DNA of 64,000 nt from Oreocharis arfaki (GCA_013398015.1 VZRR01010919.1:1667494-1731493); one strand, 5' to 3'. Shown: positions 23,984-37,398, counted from the stretch's first letter. The notes: generated by a model not told the origin, from the sequence alone. Numbers and translations: made by a program.

Positions 23984-25149
23984 GTTTACATATACACAAA
24001 TGAAAAAAAAAAAAACCACCAGGCACTATACTGAGCAATGAAAATATTTAAATTCACCTCATCCCAGCAAGCATTTCAATCAGTATCAGTTTCTGCAGAA
24101 CCACCCTGTACTAAATAAGGTTTCTGTTTTTATTATGGAAACCAAATGCTTTAAGCAATTGAAGCTGACACCTAGCAGTTTCCAGCAAAACATGTCAGTT
24201 CTAAGCATCTTAAAATATAACCTTGTTTTTGGGAAACTGATCTGTTGGCAGCCATAGATCTAGAATCAACAGTGCATCTCAAGATGTTAAAAATTCCCTT
24301 AAAAATGGAGATATCTTCCAGTTTCTTGTATACCATTTTTTGCTGACTCCCCTCTCTGAATACAAACTTATTCAGGGGAGAGAAGATATCACACAGCAGT
24401 GATTCAGTTTTGGAGCAATGACCAATAGTTACTATAGATTGCCCATCTGGGAGCTCTGGAGGAAGTAGGTAGATGTATTCGTCACAATCAAATATATACA
24501 GCATACTATCACTGAAAAAGACTGACAGCTACACATAAAAAGCACACGAGGACTTCAGAAAAATAGGTAAAGACAGCATCTTTTTGGAGCAAGGTTAGTA
24601 TAGACCCTGGAACATTTTTCTGTGTACCATTACAGCTGTGTCTTCTCCCAGCTATGTTACTCATGTGATGTGGCAAGATTATATAAATAATATTATAACA
24701 TTGAAACTTCTGTTTTGTCAGACTTCACCATCATTCACCAGAAGCCTTTCATTCATAGCCAAAGAGCTGAGATGGACTGGTATTTTATATTGCTGTTTAA
24801 AAATCATCTGCACTATTTACATTTCAAGTCAAAGCTAAAACACAAATTCTGCTGCAGAAACAGGTTTCAAAGCTTGCAGTATGGGTAATATTTTATTCTC
24901 AGTGGAGAAGGATCAAGCTACACAACACTTAAACAAATGTAACATGTCTTTGGGCCCTGGACTAAAATTCTTGTATTCTCAGCCTCATGTTAATATTTCT
25001 TATGAATTTAGTGCAGAAGAGGGGTTATCTGCCAAACCACGATGTAACTGGTAAAAGAGGGGAGAAGAAGACCAAGCTCTAGCTTTTGTTTTAGAGTTTG
25101 AACAATTAATTTTCAAAAGCTCGATGAAACAAAACGTTAAAAAATAATA

Positions 25150-25158
25150 CCCCCCCCC
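25150..25158. repeat. Poly-C run of 9 followed by poly-A
   Basis: Nine C are directly followed by seven A. It is a short homopolymer junction. Confidence 0.9.
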
Positions 25159-27369
25159 AAAAAAATAGAAGAAAGCTTTGGAGTATTTTGGATATTCATC
25201 ACAAGTACAGGGAAATTCCTCCCCATTTTCCCAATATGAGGAAATCTAATCTTTGCAGCTTGTCAGGAAACATGGGTATAATTACAATATTTTCAGTAGG
25301 CTGCTACAGACCCACATTGCAATAATTCTCATATGAGACTCAGTTGAGCAGAAGGAGGAATTTAAACCTGGATTTAGTCAAGCCAAGAACATTTGTTTAA
25401 AGGAAGCTTCCAGGAAGTGAGTGCTGATACTTTTGCAAGACACAGCTTGTGTTTGTGTCGAAAAATCTGCCTACGGAAATTGCTTTCCCCGAAGGCTACA
25501 AGAATATGCAGCTCTCACATGTAGAATATGCAGCATTACTCATCCTGGGTGCATTTTGGAGTCAGCCTCTGCTGCAGCAGAACTGGGGAGTTATCTGCAT
25601 CCTCAGTCAAGTCTGTGGGATTTAAAGAATCTCCAAAGAACAAGAAATACTTAGAGTATCTACTGATAGGAGCAACACCAAACTAAGCAACTTTATGGAC
25701 TTAGCTCCTCATGTTTGTTACATCAGAGAATGACTATCTCTTGTAGTAAAGTGTACTGCTTTGTCATTTTGCGCTTCAAGCAACTGGATTTGACCTTATT
25801 TTGTGGCAATTCTGCAGCCCATTAATTTCGATTATCAGAATGCAACTCAATTAATGTAGCTCTCCATCACCCTTGGAGCAGTTAGTTTTAGTACTTTGTC
25901 TCTCTGGCTACCCTTTATAAGTTTTAAATGCTTATGTAATGGTCTACTCAAGTCCAGCAAACATAAATGTTTTTCCTGTGTTCAACCAACCCAGCTAGCT
26001 TTTTATAACATGCTGCCATTTTGTTGATTTGTTTCAGAGTTTGAATTTCATACTCAATGGTTTACAGGAATAAAAACGTTTGCCATTTTTCTTCAAAATC
26101 CTTAAAATGCTAAGATATTTGATAGTTCCTACTATAAAAGGGGATGGCAGCAGCTCAGTTCACAAGCCCACTGAATGCTCAACCCTGAGCAATCTGTGTG
26201 ACACTGGACTCCACAAAAAGACCCCTTCAGCATCAGCCAGTACCCTTGGGTACATCAAGGTCCAAGCACATGTTAGAAAGCCGATATAGACTTAGTCTGC
26301 ATTGTACATGGTCCACATGTTTCAGTGGACTACACACTGTCTAGTTTTTGGAATCGGAGAGCCTTAAATAGCCCCTATTATACCATAACAAAATAATAGT
26401 CTCTTATGCAATAATAATTAAAGGTCATTATATCATACTAATTAGTCATTCAAAAACACGCGCTAATGAAATGTTTGTTAATTCTTTGGGAAGTAAAACA
26501 GTTTATATTCCTTTCTGTTTCAGCAAAATAGGTAATATGATGAATAATTTTGTCTAGTTAACAACAAATGTGGTTGCTTCTGAAGTCCAAAATCACTGAA
26601 TTTTGTGGAAGTAAAATTTGGCTTTAGCTGAGAGAGAATTCGGAAGTATAGCAACAACATAAATGTGAAATTCTCTTGGGAAAGCTCCCAGAAGAAGTAG
26701 ACAACCACCAAAAAACTAAATTTATTAGGCTTTTAATATGCTTTTCAAGCATTAGGAAGCAAACCATTTCCTCCATAGATTTGGCTTATAAATCTCTAAA
26801 CACATTTTTGTTTGGAGCTTTTGGGTGTGTTTTTTGTTCGGTTGGGTTTCAGTTTTAGGGTGGTTTTTCTCTCATTTTGAACAGTATTCAGTGCTAAAAG
26901 GTGATACTGATGGTAAAACATTACACACCCTGCAAATTGAGGTGAAATGAATTTACAACTATTAAGCATGCAAGTGTAGCTGCTGGGAAAGAAAAAAAGG
27001 ATGGTTTTAATAAAGAAACTAATATACTCTGTGCTGGCAAGAATTCAAGCAGTTCAAAGACTTAATACTGAACCTTCTATAAAGTGCATTAATACAGTTT
27101 CATCAAATTGCATTTTGTTTTTTAGCTACATGCTGGCATGTGATTGAAACAGTGGGAAAAGGAGTCTGCACTGAAAACCAAGGTTTAGAAACATATTTTT
27201 TCTTTTAAAAAATGTGTTGGGGAACAACAATAACTTGGATAAAGAAGAGACAAGTGCATGAATTTCTACTACCTTCTGTGAACTACGCATAGTAATAAAG
27301 TGATAGGCCAGCACTGCCACCAGGCTGCCTTTCATATCAAGAGTTACAGGAGCAGACTCCAGGAAAAGC

Positions 27370-27421
27370 AAAAAAAAAAAAAAAAACAAACACTCAAAAA
27401 ACCCCCAAACAAACAAAAAAT
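27370..27421. repeat. A-rich tract with C runs
   Basis: A run of about 16 A passes into CAAACACTC, A runs, CCCCC and CAAACAAAC. It is one of several similar A/C-rich tracts in this window. Confidence 0.85.
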
Positions 27422-30400
27422 AAAAACCAGTAACAACAAAATGTCACAGTCTTCACATAGCAGCAGGGTGGTAGGTGTTCTTGCTACTCAGTCATGATCG
27501 TTCTAGTGCTGTTGCCATTATTTTCTTACAGACATTATTTAATCTTATGCATTAAATTTCTCCTCCCTGAAAAAAGATTTGCATATAAATTTGATGCTGC
27601 TTTTCTATCCAAATTCTGTCTTCCATGCTCTTGAAAACCCCCACATTCTGCTTCCAGCAAACTGAAACTGGCAGTTTGAAACCTCCTGTAAATAAGGATT
27701 TTTTTTTTTAAATCTGAAAATCTCTTCATTTTTTAGTGATGTTCAAAGTTCTCATGAACCAATGCACTCATTTTATCATCACTTCTGAAACAGTTTTAAG
27801 TTAGGTTCAGGACACATATCTGGGGAATATATTAGCTTTTATTCTGAGTATGCTGTGTTGAAAGGTAACATTTCACCGTAGCTGCGAAAAACTACATAGC
27901 GTTTCATACCATCAGAGGTTTAGAATTTCTGTGTAAGTTACATAACAGGCAACTTCGGAACTCAGTATTCATATAATTTCAACCACACGTGTAATTGTTA
28001 TGACAATCCATTTGCCAGACTTTGAACAGCCCACATCCATTATACCACTGAGGAAAGATATCCCTATAATGTATTCCTACAGACTTTGTACTTCTGCGAG
28101 TATAATAGGTACTTAGGAGCTAAAACATGCCAGATTAAAGGATTTTAATTTTAAATGTTTGGTCCAATTTTAAATTTAAATTTTAAGTCTAAAGAAAGTC
28201 GTCTCCTCTTTTGGAAAGGAAGACAAAACAGGCTCATTGTGAGGCCATTTGGAAACAAACAAACAAAAAAGGTTGTCAGGAAGGTGTTTCTCTTACTCCA
28301 ATTTCCAAAGGGAAAAAACAAGGAGAAGAATCTGCTCTGAAGTTTCTCAATATCGTGCTAGCCTTGGAAGAGTGTGTGAGTGTAGACAGGTGTTATATTC
28401 AACAAATTAGAAAAATGACTCACAAATATTAGAACAATTCCCCATTCAGGCCTCTGACTTCATATATTAGTGATTTTTTTGTTGCTTTACTTTAAATAGA
28501 TTACCTCATGCTGGAACATAGCCTGATTCTTAGAAATGCTTAATAAGGGGGGAAATGCCAACTTTCCTTCACACTTCACCTTGAATTAAAAAAAACTCGA
28601 ACAAAACCACCCAAACCCCAACACACTTTCTTTACAGAAATCCAGTCAAAACCCATGAAACACTTCTTTCTGTGAAAATTCAGGTTTCCAAGGAAATAAG
28701 ATTTTGTACATCAAGAGCACTAAAAGGGATACAGATGGTGATTCTTGAATATTTTTTTCCTCTGCTAGTAACTCAGTTTCTAGGAAAAATTTGTGTTTAT
28801 GTCACACTATGTCAGTAAACAACAACAAAACACCAACCCCCAAAAACCCCGAACACAAAACAGAGAAAAAACCCAGACCCTACTGGTCTTCATTAATATG
28901 AGTAGGAATATTTCACTCTTTTCTACAAACTTAGAAAGAGATGTTGAATTCAAATTCTCTCTGCAATTTACAATGCAACATTTGCTTTTTTTAATTATTA
29001 TTTTTTATATGGATAGAATTAAGTAACACACCATCCTTTTCAAGGCTCTTGCGACAAGGAGCAGGAGAAAGCAACAAAGTTTTGTCAGTAGGTTCAGGAG
29101 AATCAAGTAGGAATGGGAAGCACCCTTAACTGCTGATATTAGCTCCAAAATTAAAAAGAGCCATGTAAACTTGAGATAAGATTTGCATACATGAAATTAT
29201 AAAGCCACAAATTAGGACATCAGATTTCTGTCCAAAACTAGCCCCATTACAGAAATGTTGTCCAGTATTTTGAAGGCCATTTAACTCATTATCCCTAACT
29301 AATTATGATGATGAGAATAACGCTAAATATAGTCCAGAGATGTGTGTGAAGCCCCAGCGCAGGGAGGTGCAATAACTTTGCCACTGAAATTCTCATTCCA
29401 TACACCTTAACGCTGAATTTTCTGTTCTTTGTGTGTCTTGTTTTCTAATTGCCATGTGCAGTCTGGTAAATAGTTAACACGCCTGCCACCACAGCCTGTC
29501 CAGGTAGATACAGCAAAGCATCAGGTTTCTTTCTACCATCCTTACTCCCCAGGGGGTTACGGTTCAAATGAATTCAGGCACTCCTTATCAGCCAAAATGA
29601 AAGGGAATCCAAGACCTACAGAGGTAAAGCAGGGACTGCCAATGCTGTCTCTTTTTGTTTCCTTTCCTCCCGTATGTGAAGGATGGGCGTGTGTGTGTGT
29701 AGAGAGCAGCAAAGAGCACCATGGAAACAGACACAACAGAAAGAATCAGGGGATCAAACCTGATTGTTTCCTTATTAACTTACCACAGATAACCCCAGAA
29801 ATATGTTTTACACTGAGCACCGGCTGAAATTTTCTCTACTAACAGCTTGAAGTTTCTATCCTTATCAATTCATACTGTGTTCAGAGCAACATGATTTCAC
29901 ACATAATTCTGTGGAACACTGCTTTTTACAAAGATATGCAACTTTGTTAGCTCCTCCTGACGTTTTAAATAGCCCCCAAAACCAAATAAAAACAATTCCA
30001 ACTTTTGTTGAAGAGAGTCTTTTATTTTGTTATTTTTGTGTTTGGTAAGTAGAATGGAGAAAACAAAAAAGACATTCCTAAGACCACAGCCAGGGTAGTT
30101 TTTGGCTCCATTCACACAGAAGACTAGAGCCTTTACAGCAGAAGGTAACCAATGATTCTCCTGGCTCCTGTTACACCTAGGTTTCCTTCCAACTCTCAGG
30201 AGGATGGAGACTGTGGAGTGGGAAGGCTTATGCCCTGTCAGGTCTCACACCAAGACTGCACCATAACGAAGCTATAACAAGACTAGGTATAGGTTAAAAA
30301 AAAACAAGGCGATGCAGAAACAAAGCACTCTGAAGTCCAGATGTTCAAACCTTGTGAGGCAGCTAGTTTTAATACAATTTTGTGATTTGTTGGTTTCATG

Positions 30401-31238
30401 GGAAACTGGAAACTTTGGAGATTCCCCAAGGAATTAGCTGTAAAAAGTAGTGTCAACTGCCTTTTCCTTTCCTGATTGCACAGAGAGAATATATCTTCAG
30501 AAACTCAACTAGCTACGAGTGTTAGTAATCAAGGGTAAGATTCAGGAGCAAGGCTCGTTGTTGAATCAGTACTGACCTTACATGCAACAAGAAATCTGGC
30601 CAGCTATCTATTCTGCTGAGTACAGGTCAGAAAATACAGTCTGACAATGTAGCGTACATCTGCTCATCTCAACAGAATTGAGAAACCTGCCAGGATTTAG
30701 GTTAAATTCTGCTAAAGAAGCATACAATGAGCCTCACAAAACAGTCAGGAAGGACAATAGCTGCCCAGAACAGCACTTCTGGAAGCTGACACATGTCAAT
30801 CAACATGTAAAAGATTAAAAGCAAGGATTACTAAATTCGCGTGTTCTTCAAAGTAATCCTTCAAAATATTTTGAAAGGCTGCATGTACTCTCTGCTTCTG
30901 CTAGAAGGAATTCTGGCAAAATCCTAGAGAGCCATAATCAGTGACCTGGTTTCAGCTGGGGTAAAGTTAATTTTCTTCCTAGTTGCTGGCACAGCGCTGT
31001 ACTTTTGATTTCAGATGAGAATAGTGTTGACATTTTAATTGTTGCAAATTAATTTTATTTAAAAATAATTTTTAAATTGTTGCTTAGCAGCATTTATACA
31101 GAGTCAAAGCCTTTTCTGCTCCTCACCCCACCAGTGAGGAGGCTGGGGGTGTGCAAGCAGCTGGGAGGGGAACAGTCGGGACAGCTGACACTCACTGACC
31201 AAAGGAATATTCTATACAATATGGCATCATGCTCAGCA

Positions 31239-31244
31239 TATAAA
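31239..31244 (+). promoter_or_regulatory. TATA box of the LTR promoter
   Basis: TATAAA lies in GCATATAAAGG within the LTR, at the place where the U3/R boundary is expected, about 140 bp upstream of the ATTAAA signal. It is intact, so residual promoter activity is possible but not shown. Confidence 0.5.
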
Positions 31245-31381
31245 GGAAGGGGAAAGCTGGCCCAGGGCTGCTGCTCAGGAGCTGACTGGCAAGAAATTGC
31301 ATGGTGTATCACTTACTTTCTATATTCTAATTTTTTTATCTTGTTCATTGTTATTATTATTTCCTCTTCCTTTTCTGACCT

Positions 31382-31387
31382 ATTAAA
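31382..31387 (+). promoter_or_regulatory. Polyadenylation signal of the LTR
   Basis: ATTAAA is followed by TTGTTCTCAACCC, the position of the R-region polyadenylation signal in this LTR family. Confidence 0.5.
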
Positions 31388-31536
31388 TTGTTCTCAACCC
31401 ACGAATTTTACCTTTTTTTTTTTCCCTGATTCTCTCTCCTGTCCCACTACTGGACTGGGGGGATGGAGCGGACCAGGCAGAGGCACCAAGAGAGTGGCTG
31501 TGTGGTGTTCAGCTCCTCCCAGGTTAAATCACAACA

Positions 31537-34500
31537 ACCAAAAATTACTAGAGCACCTGCCCTACCCTAAGGATACATCCTGTAGTGCAGACACACAAGT
31601 TGGAAAAAAGAAAGAGAACGTATAATGGTTTTTAAACCATTATGCCAAATAAGTAATATAATTTGTAAATGATGTACAGATATACTAAAGAATGGCAGGA
31701 GGGGAAATAGATTAAATGTCTCCTTTTCTCAACTTTAAATTCAGTAAAACAAACAAATAAACCTGTATACAGTCCAGGAAACAGAGAGAATTCTATCCTG
31801 ATACTTAAGCAATAAATGTCAGAGTACCGCACAACCAACTCCATTGTACTGCCCATCTCAACAATACAGAATACTGAATCCTCACATTTCACAGACTTTT
31901 CTATCACACAGAAACAGAATTAGCACTACAGGTTTTACTTTTTTTGTTTTTAAAGCCAATTCCTACACTGTACATTCTCCTACTGTCATTACAAAACATT
32001 GCTAATACTACAGCTCTCTATAAAACCAGGAAAAATCCAAATCAAAACCCACGAGTTGTACAGTTCTCATACAAATCCTTGGAAAAAAATCCTTCGAAAT
32101 CTTCGTGGAGAGAATAGTGGGGAAAAAAAATCTATAATAATAATTCCATTCCATCAGAGGAGAAAGGGGGTTTACATTGTAAAAAGAAATCAAATCCCTC
32201 CTCTGTATGGAGGAAAATTGTGTGAAATTGTCGTCTTCCAAATTTCATACAACTCTCTAATTCTCCCATTCTGTGGTTACACAGCTCTAGTCACACAGCC
32301 CTGTAGCATTTCTTCTCCTTTTAACAAAACAGAAACAAAAGCTGTCACAAAGGGTTTGTAAAGTAACTGTCTTCTGCCTCAATCAAAACTAAAAAAATCC
32401 TGCTGTCCCAAGTGGATCAGAAAGAGGATTTGTGCCCAACTTTAAGACATAGGTACACAAGCACTGAGCTGTGGGAGCACTGATCTAGCATGGCACTATT
32501 ACACCACCAAAATAGAGAGGAGATCTGATACCAGCAGATCTGGACTGCACTTTCTGAGATGGAACTTCAAAACTTTGAGTTTCAAGTACTTATTTTGCTC
32601 TTAATTTAGCTTCACAATTTGGTTCCTGTATTTCTGAAATCCAGCCTAAACTAGAATACACTGTCAGTCATCTCAACGCTGTATTTTTTTAGTATTAACT
32701 GACAAGATAATTTGCTACAAAAGTACCTGACACTCAGACACAAAAAAAATGCTCTGGCTTCATTTATAGCACACAACACTGCAAAACATCATCATAAAAA
32801 GGCCAAAGAGACACTTAAGAAGGAACAAAATTAGAAGGTGAAGTCAGCCTACAATTACCGCAAGACGTTTTGATACATATTTTCACCCCAGTACACACTG
32901 TAGGGGAAAATATACCCATAATATTCATATATTTTAAAAAAAGCATAAAAATGTCACTGCCTTTCAAATTATTTAAAACTATTCTGCAAGTTCCAATTAT
33001 GTTCTGAAAATTGAAATGTTCTTAAATTCTATTTTAGACTTGAAACAAATATTTTGTTTTTATACAAGGTTCCTCAAACCAAGAAAAGCATTTAGGTTTT
33101 CATGGTATGAGAAATTAAAAGCATTTTAAAGCCTGGATTGTCACTGAAACCTCTAAGCAACCTGAGCTTGCACAAATGACATGACCAAGATATTATTCTT
33201 TTTCCTAATTTTCAATATCCGTTCTTTATATCAGGTATGGTCATTTTTATCATGAAAATCTCATTTTTTCCATAGTCATTTCCTTCTTTATTATTCCCAT
33301 TTAAGTAAGATCAAAATATATGTAGTAAGCGAGTAGTGAATGACCTTTAATGTGCCATGCAGTCACTTTAGTCATACAGTCCCCAGATAAGTGAAATAAT
33401 TATTTCCTTTATATAGCCCACAATTTCAATCAATTTGGGTGTATAACATTCTCAACACACTTTTTCCCTTCCCCTGACCATAACATTCATTGGTCTAAAG
33501 CCTCACTTGCAGCTTCAAATACCATTATCTCCAACAGTACTAATCAGATTTTTATTGCAATAGTAGATGTACTTAATTTATTGCAAAAACCATGTGATTA
33601 AAATGTTATGATTATATTTTTGTTTAAAGTTTTCCTACTTTCTTTTTCAAGCTGGAGAGCGCCTTTTCAGACACAAGATTAAGGTAAAGTTACGATGATT
33701 TTCTTCTGTCATTGTCACCTCAACCTACTCAGTATTTCCTGATCTGATTGCATAACTGCTTAGAAAAACAGATGGGCCCAAGCTTAGAAACACTGATCCA
33801 AAGGTGTATATTTAGACATGCCATTCATTATGTGGAGGCCATACTTCCACCCACCCACACATATATTCAGTAACACATCTTCCCAGAAACGTTAAGAACA
33901 TGAGAAACGGAATGGAGCATTGATAGAAGCGTTTTTATCAAGCAGAGCAGACAGATTTATTATTTTTTAAAATTTCCTTAAGATAAATTGTATTACATGG
34001 GGAAAATACTAAGCCTGAGGAAAGATCTTCGCTGCCCCTACCTCTATCCACAGCAGCTCTCTTCTGCAGGAATCTGCAGCAGCAAATATCTGTCTGGGAT
34101 TAGATAACGCTGGCTGGAGAGGGGTGCCTTACCCAAGAAAAAAAAATATGGCACCAGAAATGTGGGAGCCTATTGCTTAAAGGGCTAATTCAGCCTTTTC
34201 AAACCTCTGTGGGTTTTGCTTTCTGTTCAAGGGTCCTCAGGGAATCAACCAGTTGTTTTACTTTAGGCCATTACATGAGGGAAAAGGCCACCAAAAATTT
34301 AATTCAAACTCTTTCCATGGAAAGCTGAGATTAAGATCCTCCAAGAAACTGGGAAATTAAGTCTATTTAGATTGATTGTTAAAGATCACTATGATAAGTA
34401 AACATGTTGATTTAAAATGTGCTTGATAAAGCCCAACAAGATAAGCAGTTGGGTATCAGAAATAAAAATTAAATTATACAGTTAGAAGCTAATTTCTTTT

Positions 34501-37393
34501 GCTAGTTTTGGTAAAAATAAGGTGAATTGCTTGAGAGAAATTAAAAATGAGAATAGAATAATTAGACATAATTAAGATCCTATTATCTTAGTAAGGCACT
34601 CTGAATTATAACAAAAAAATTCTGAATTGTGTAACACAAATCTCCTGTAGTCCCTGTCAAAATACCCCTGAAGGAATATTTTAGGAGTATCTCCAAATCA
34701 TTACCAGTTAACACCAAGCGGCCTCATTCAGCTTGGCCTCATGCTTTAATGCCATCATAATTTTCTTAAGAACATAGGTCTCCTCTTGTACTCATGCAAC
34801 TAGTCTCTACATTTTCTGAAACCATAAAAAGAAAGCACACTTTCTAGAATTAATTGAGGCCTAATACAGAGACAGGAGTGACCTTTCCCTCAGTATGTCT
34901 GTTCTGGCACACATTTACAGACTTTTATTAGTCATATTCTAGTCTATTCTAGTAGGTTTCTGGGGTTTTTTTCCGTTTTTAACAAAATAACAAGTCAACA
35001 TTTGATCAAATGTTTCAGTATGATCTACCAATACTCTACGTCAAAGCAAGGTCTCAAAACAAATCTGTCCTTTGTCCCATCCAGAAAAAAGCCTTAGAGA
35101 AGGACCTTTAACTTCCCTGGGTAAAAATTCTGCTTTTATTCCCATTTAAGGCCCACCTCTCCCTCCAGAAAGGGGACTTTAGTAAGAGTTTTGATATTTG
35201 CATCTGATACACCTGCAAAGTTTCTGAGCTTCCTTCAAAGCTGGAGTCATTGGTGAAAGAAAACCAAACAAAATAAACCAGTATGTGCTGACTTTTGTGC
35301 AGTCAAAGGCTGTTTTCAGAAGAATGCAGAGCTCTGGTGCAAACTGATGGCCCTGTCAGCTCTCTAAATGAGTAAACAATTCAGCACCCTGCCGAGAGAC
35401 ACAGTGGCAACAGGTCCCCAGCCTTTCCTGCAAGGTTTCTTCTACTTTCTCCATTAATTAGCAGAGGATAATCTGGCAATGTGTTGTGCTGCCTGCTGTT
35501 TCTCGGATCCTCCATGAAAATGGAGATCCATCACCTTGAATTACCTCTTTTTGAAAGCTTTCTGTATTCCTTAAAGACCCCTCAGCATTTCTCAGGAAAC
35601 TACAAAGCAGACAAAGACTGTGTGTTAGTAGGAAATAACGGTGGCATCTAGAGAATTTAATGGAAACCTACACAGGAAAGGTCTGGGACAAACCTGGCCT
35701 GCCATGGTCTGTTTCAACAAAATAAATGGGCCAGTAAAGTAATATACATCAACTTCATAGTATTGCTTATTCTACTTGTGAAGTTGCTATACCCGTGTTA
35801 ATACTCTTTACAAAAGAGAAAGAAAAAAATTTGGTAGAAGACAGCACATTAATTATAATTTCTCTTCCACTTCTCTGCATCGCTATTTACATAGAGAAAT
35901 TGATAATGCTTCAGTAAAATTCACCACAATATGTCACATTAACATATCAGTATGATCTACTGGTGTCACCAGACAAAAAAGACCATGTTCTTCATCTACA
36001 TTCTGTTCCTCATTCACTCATAAATTAAGCTATTCTCACTAGTAATTAAATGGAACATACACATAGAATATAATTAGATATAGATTTATTTCAATTTTTT
36101 TTTACCCACAAAGCTGTAGTTAGACACACAAACTCATCAAGAAAGCTAATTTCAGGCATTCCCATGTAAAATTGCTTCTCATTCTTTCTCAGTATATAAA
36201 GGGTTTTTTCTTTTTTCCTCATTTCAAATCAGAGTTAAGAGAGAAGATCTTGGAAAGATATCAAGGGAAAAGTTAAAAATTAAAAGTTAAATGGTACTCA
36301 AAGGAAAAAATTAGTATTAATATCAACACAGGGAAATAAATTAAATTTTATTTACCTTGAGACCAGGGTCTGTCGGATTTTTTTAATACTATTTCCTGGC
36401 TGACTAGGAAAAAATATTTGCCAAAATGTAGTTGACGCAATGAAACTCCTCCTTAGAAAAAGGTTTTATTTTTTCAGGGAAAACATACTGGTCAAGGTCA
36501 GGGGTTCCACAGAGGAATGCAACTTTCATCCCATCACAGGTGAAGGCTATAATCACATAACCAGTAGTAATCCTTTCCAAGAATAGAACTGCTATTTGTT
36601 AAATAATCAGTGGGCTAAGAAGTAGATTATTCCCCAAAACCATTTGTAGTAATAAATCAGTACAATCACATGGATGTGGAAGATATGACCACATTGTGGG
36701 TTCACACCAATAGAGCAGCTTCAGATGGAAACACTGAGACAAAACATTCAAAGAATATCAGTAATCCGGTATTGAAGCCCCTTGTCAGAGATACGAAAGG
36801 CTCTGCAGAACCTTTGCCATGACAATGCCAGATGATGTTTTAATTAATTTCTGTCATCTCAAAGAGTTACCACAGTGACTAATTTCCATCTCGCCTAAAG
36901 GTGCTCTTAAAAGAGCTTTAAAAATATTGACTTCTCCTAAGGCAATGTGAAAGTCAAAGAAAAGTGGATCTCAAAAATCTTCAATTGTCTTTGGCAGAGA
37001 AGACTTAGCTTTTAGCGCGTTTTGCACTACTTCTTCAACTGAAAATGTTATTCACAACTACTGTGGTGGAAAAAGATTAATTAGGTTAGGCTTCATTTTA
37101 TGTGGTTAGAATAAGCCGTGTGTATCTCTCTTTGTATATGTTTATACTCACTGTAAAAGCAAAATGCTTCTATTCATTGGTAGCATTGTGTTTAATGTTT
37201 TGTATTTGAAATGTTCTAGTAAATACAAAAGTGATATTGAATAAAGCGGAAAAAAGATTTAGTACTCCAGTCTGATAAAAAAAACCCTTGATTTTTTGAG
37301 TAAAATATTGATTGCTTAAGCCAATAAATGCTCCATAATACAAATGTAATCACTAAATAACCTTTTTTTGGAAAAAAAAGAAGGTAATTTTTT
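31537..37393. other. Non-coding DNA between two opposing LTRs
   Basis: No gene or transposon was recognised. The minus-strand frame 31632-31907 and the plus-strand frame 31999-32361 have no identifiable domain. A near-perfect 10-bp palindrome lies at 31622-31643. Two blocks with dense regulatory words lie at 35215-35560 and 36760-37010. Confidence 0.5.
35215..35560. promoter_or_regulatory. Candidate conserved non-coding element
   Basis: This repeat-free block is slightly richer in GC than its surroundings. It contains a FOX-like GTAAACA (35372-35378), a homeobox TAATTA (35455-35460) and an imperfect hairpin with 10-bp arms (35505-35529, GGATCCTCCAT against ATGGAGATCC). It has no long open frame. 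The texture is like known vertebrate enhancers, but this is an inference without any alignment. Confidence 0.25.
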
Positions 37394-37398
37394 CCTGC
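37394..37398. repeat. Target site duplication, left copy (CCTGC)
   Basis: It is identical to the five bases at 37928-37932 on the other side of the LTR, which marks the insertion point. Confidence 0.8.

Larger units (their letters stand above)
14721..30941. other. Non-coding or intronic DNA, 16 kb, no confirmed gene
   Basis: No CR1 or LTR copy could be recognised here, which is a long repeat-poor stretch compared with the flanks. It contains TA, CA and A-rich simple repeats (15934-15948, 20971-20998, 22175-22220, 23970-23983, 27370-27421) and A/C-rich tracts near 21750-21800, 28585-28630 and 28815-28880. Exon-like frames at 16004-16275 (-), 19420-19619 (+) and 24172-24512 (-) are described as findings, because their splice sites and identity are uncertain. 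Confidence 0.5.
30942..31536 (+). mobile_element. Solo ERVL-like LTR, plus orientation
   Basis: This is a full-length solo long terminal repeat of an endogenous retrovirus, about 595 bp, starting TGACCTGGTTTCAGC and ending CACAACA. Its inner sequence matches an abundant bird LTR family I know: AGTTAATTTTCTTCCTAG near the 5' end, a GAGGAGGCTG segment, a TATA box, an ATTAAA signal, and a T-rich then GGGGGG-bearing 3' part. No matching target duplication is visible: the 5' flank is ATCAG and the 3' flank ACCAA. No internal retroviral genes adjoin it, so it arose by LTR-LTR recombination or the flanks have decayed. The 182-codon frame at 31077-31625 lies mostly inside it and is not a gene. A related LTR lies in reverse orientation at 37399-37927. 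Confidence 0.85.

Noticed and set aside
31077..31625. 182-codon plus-strand open frame, the longest in the window
   Set aside because: It runs through the solo LTR at 30942-31536 and into its flank, and the translation is LTR sequence with low-complexity F and S runs, so it is not a gene.
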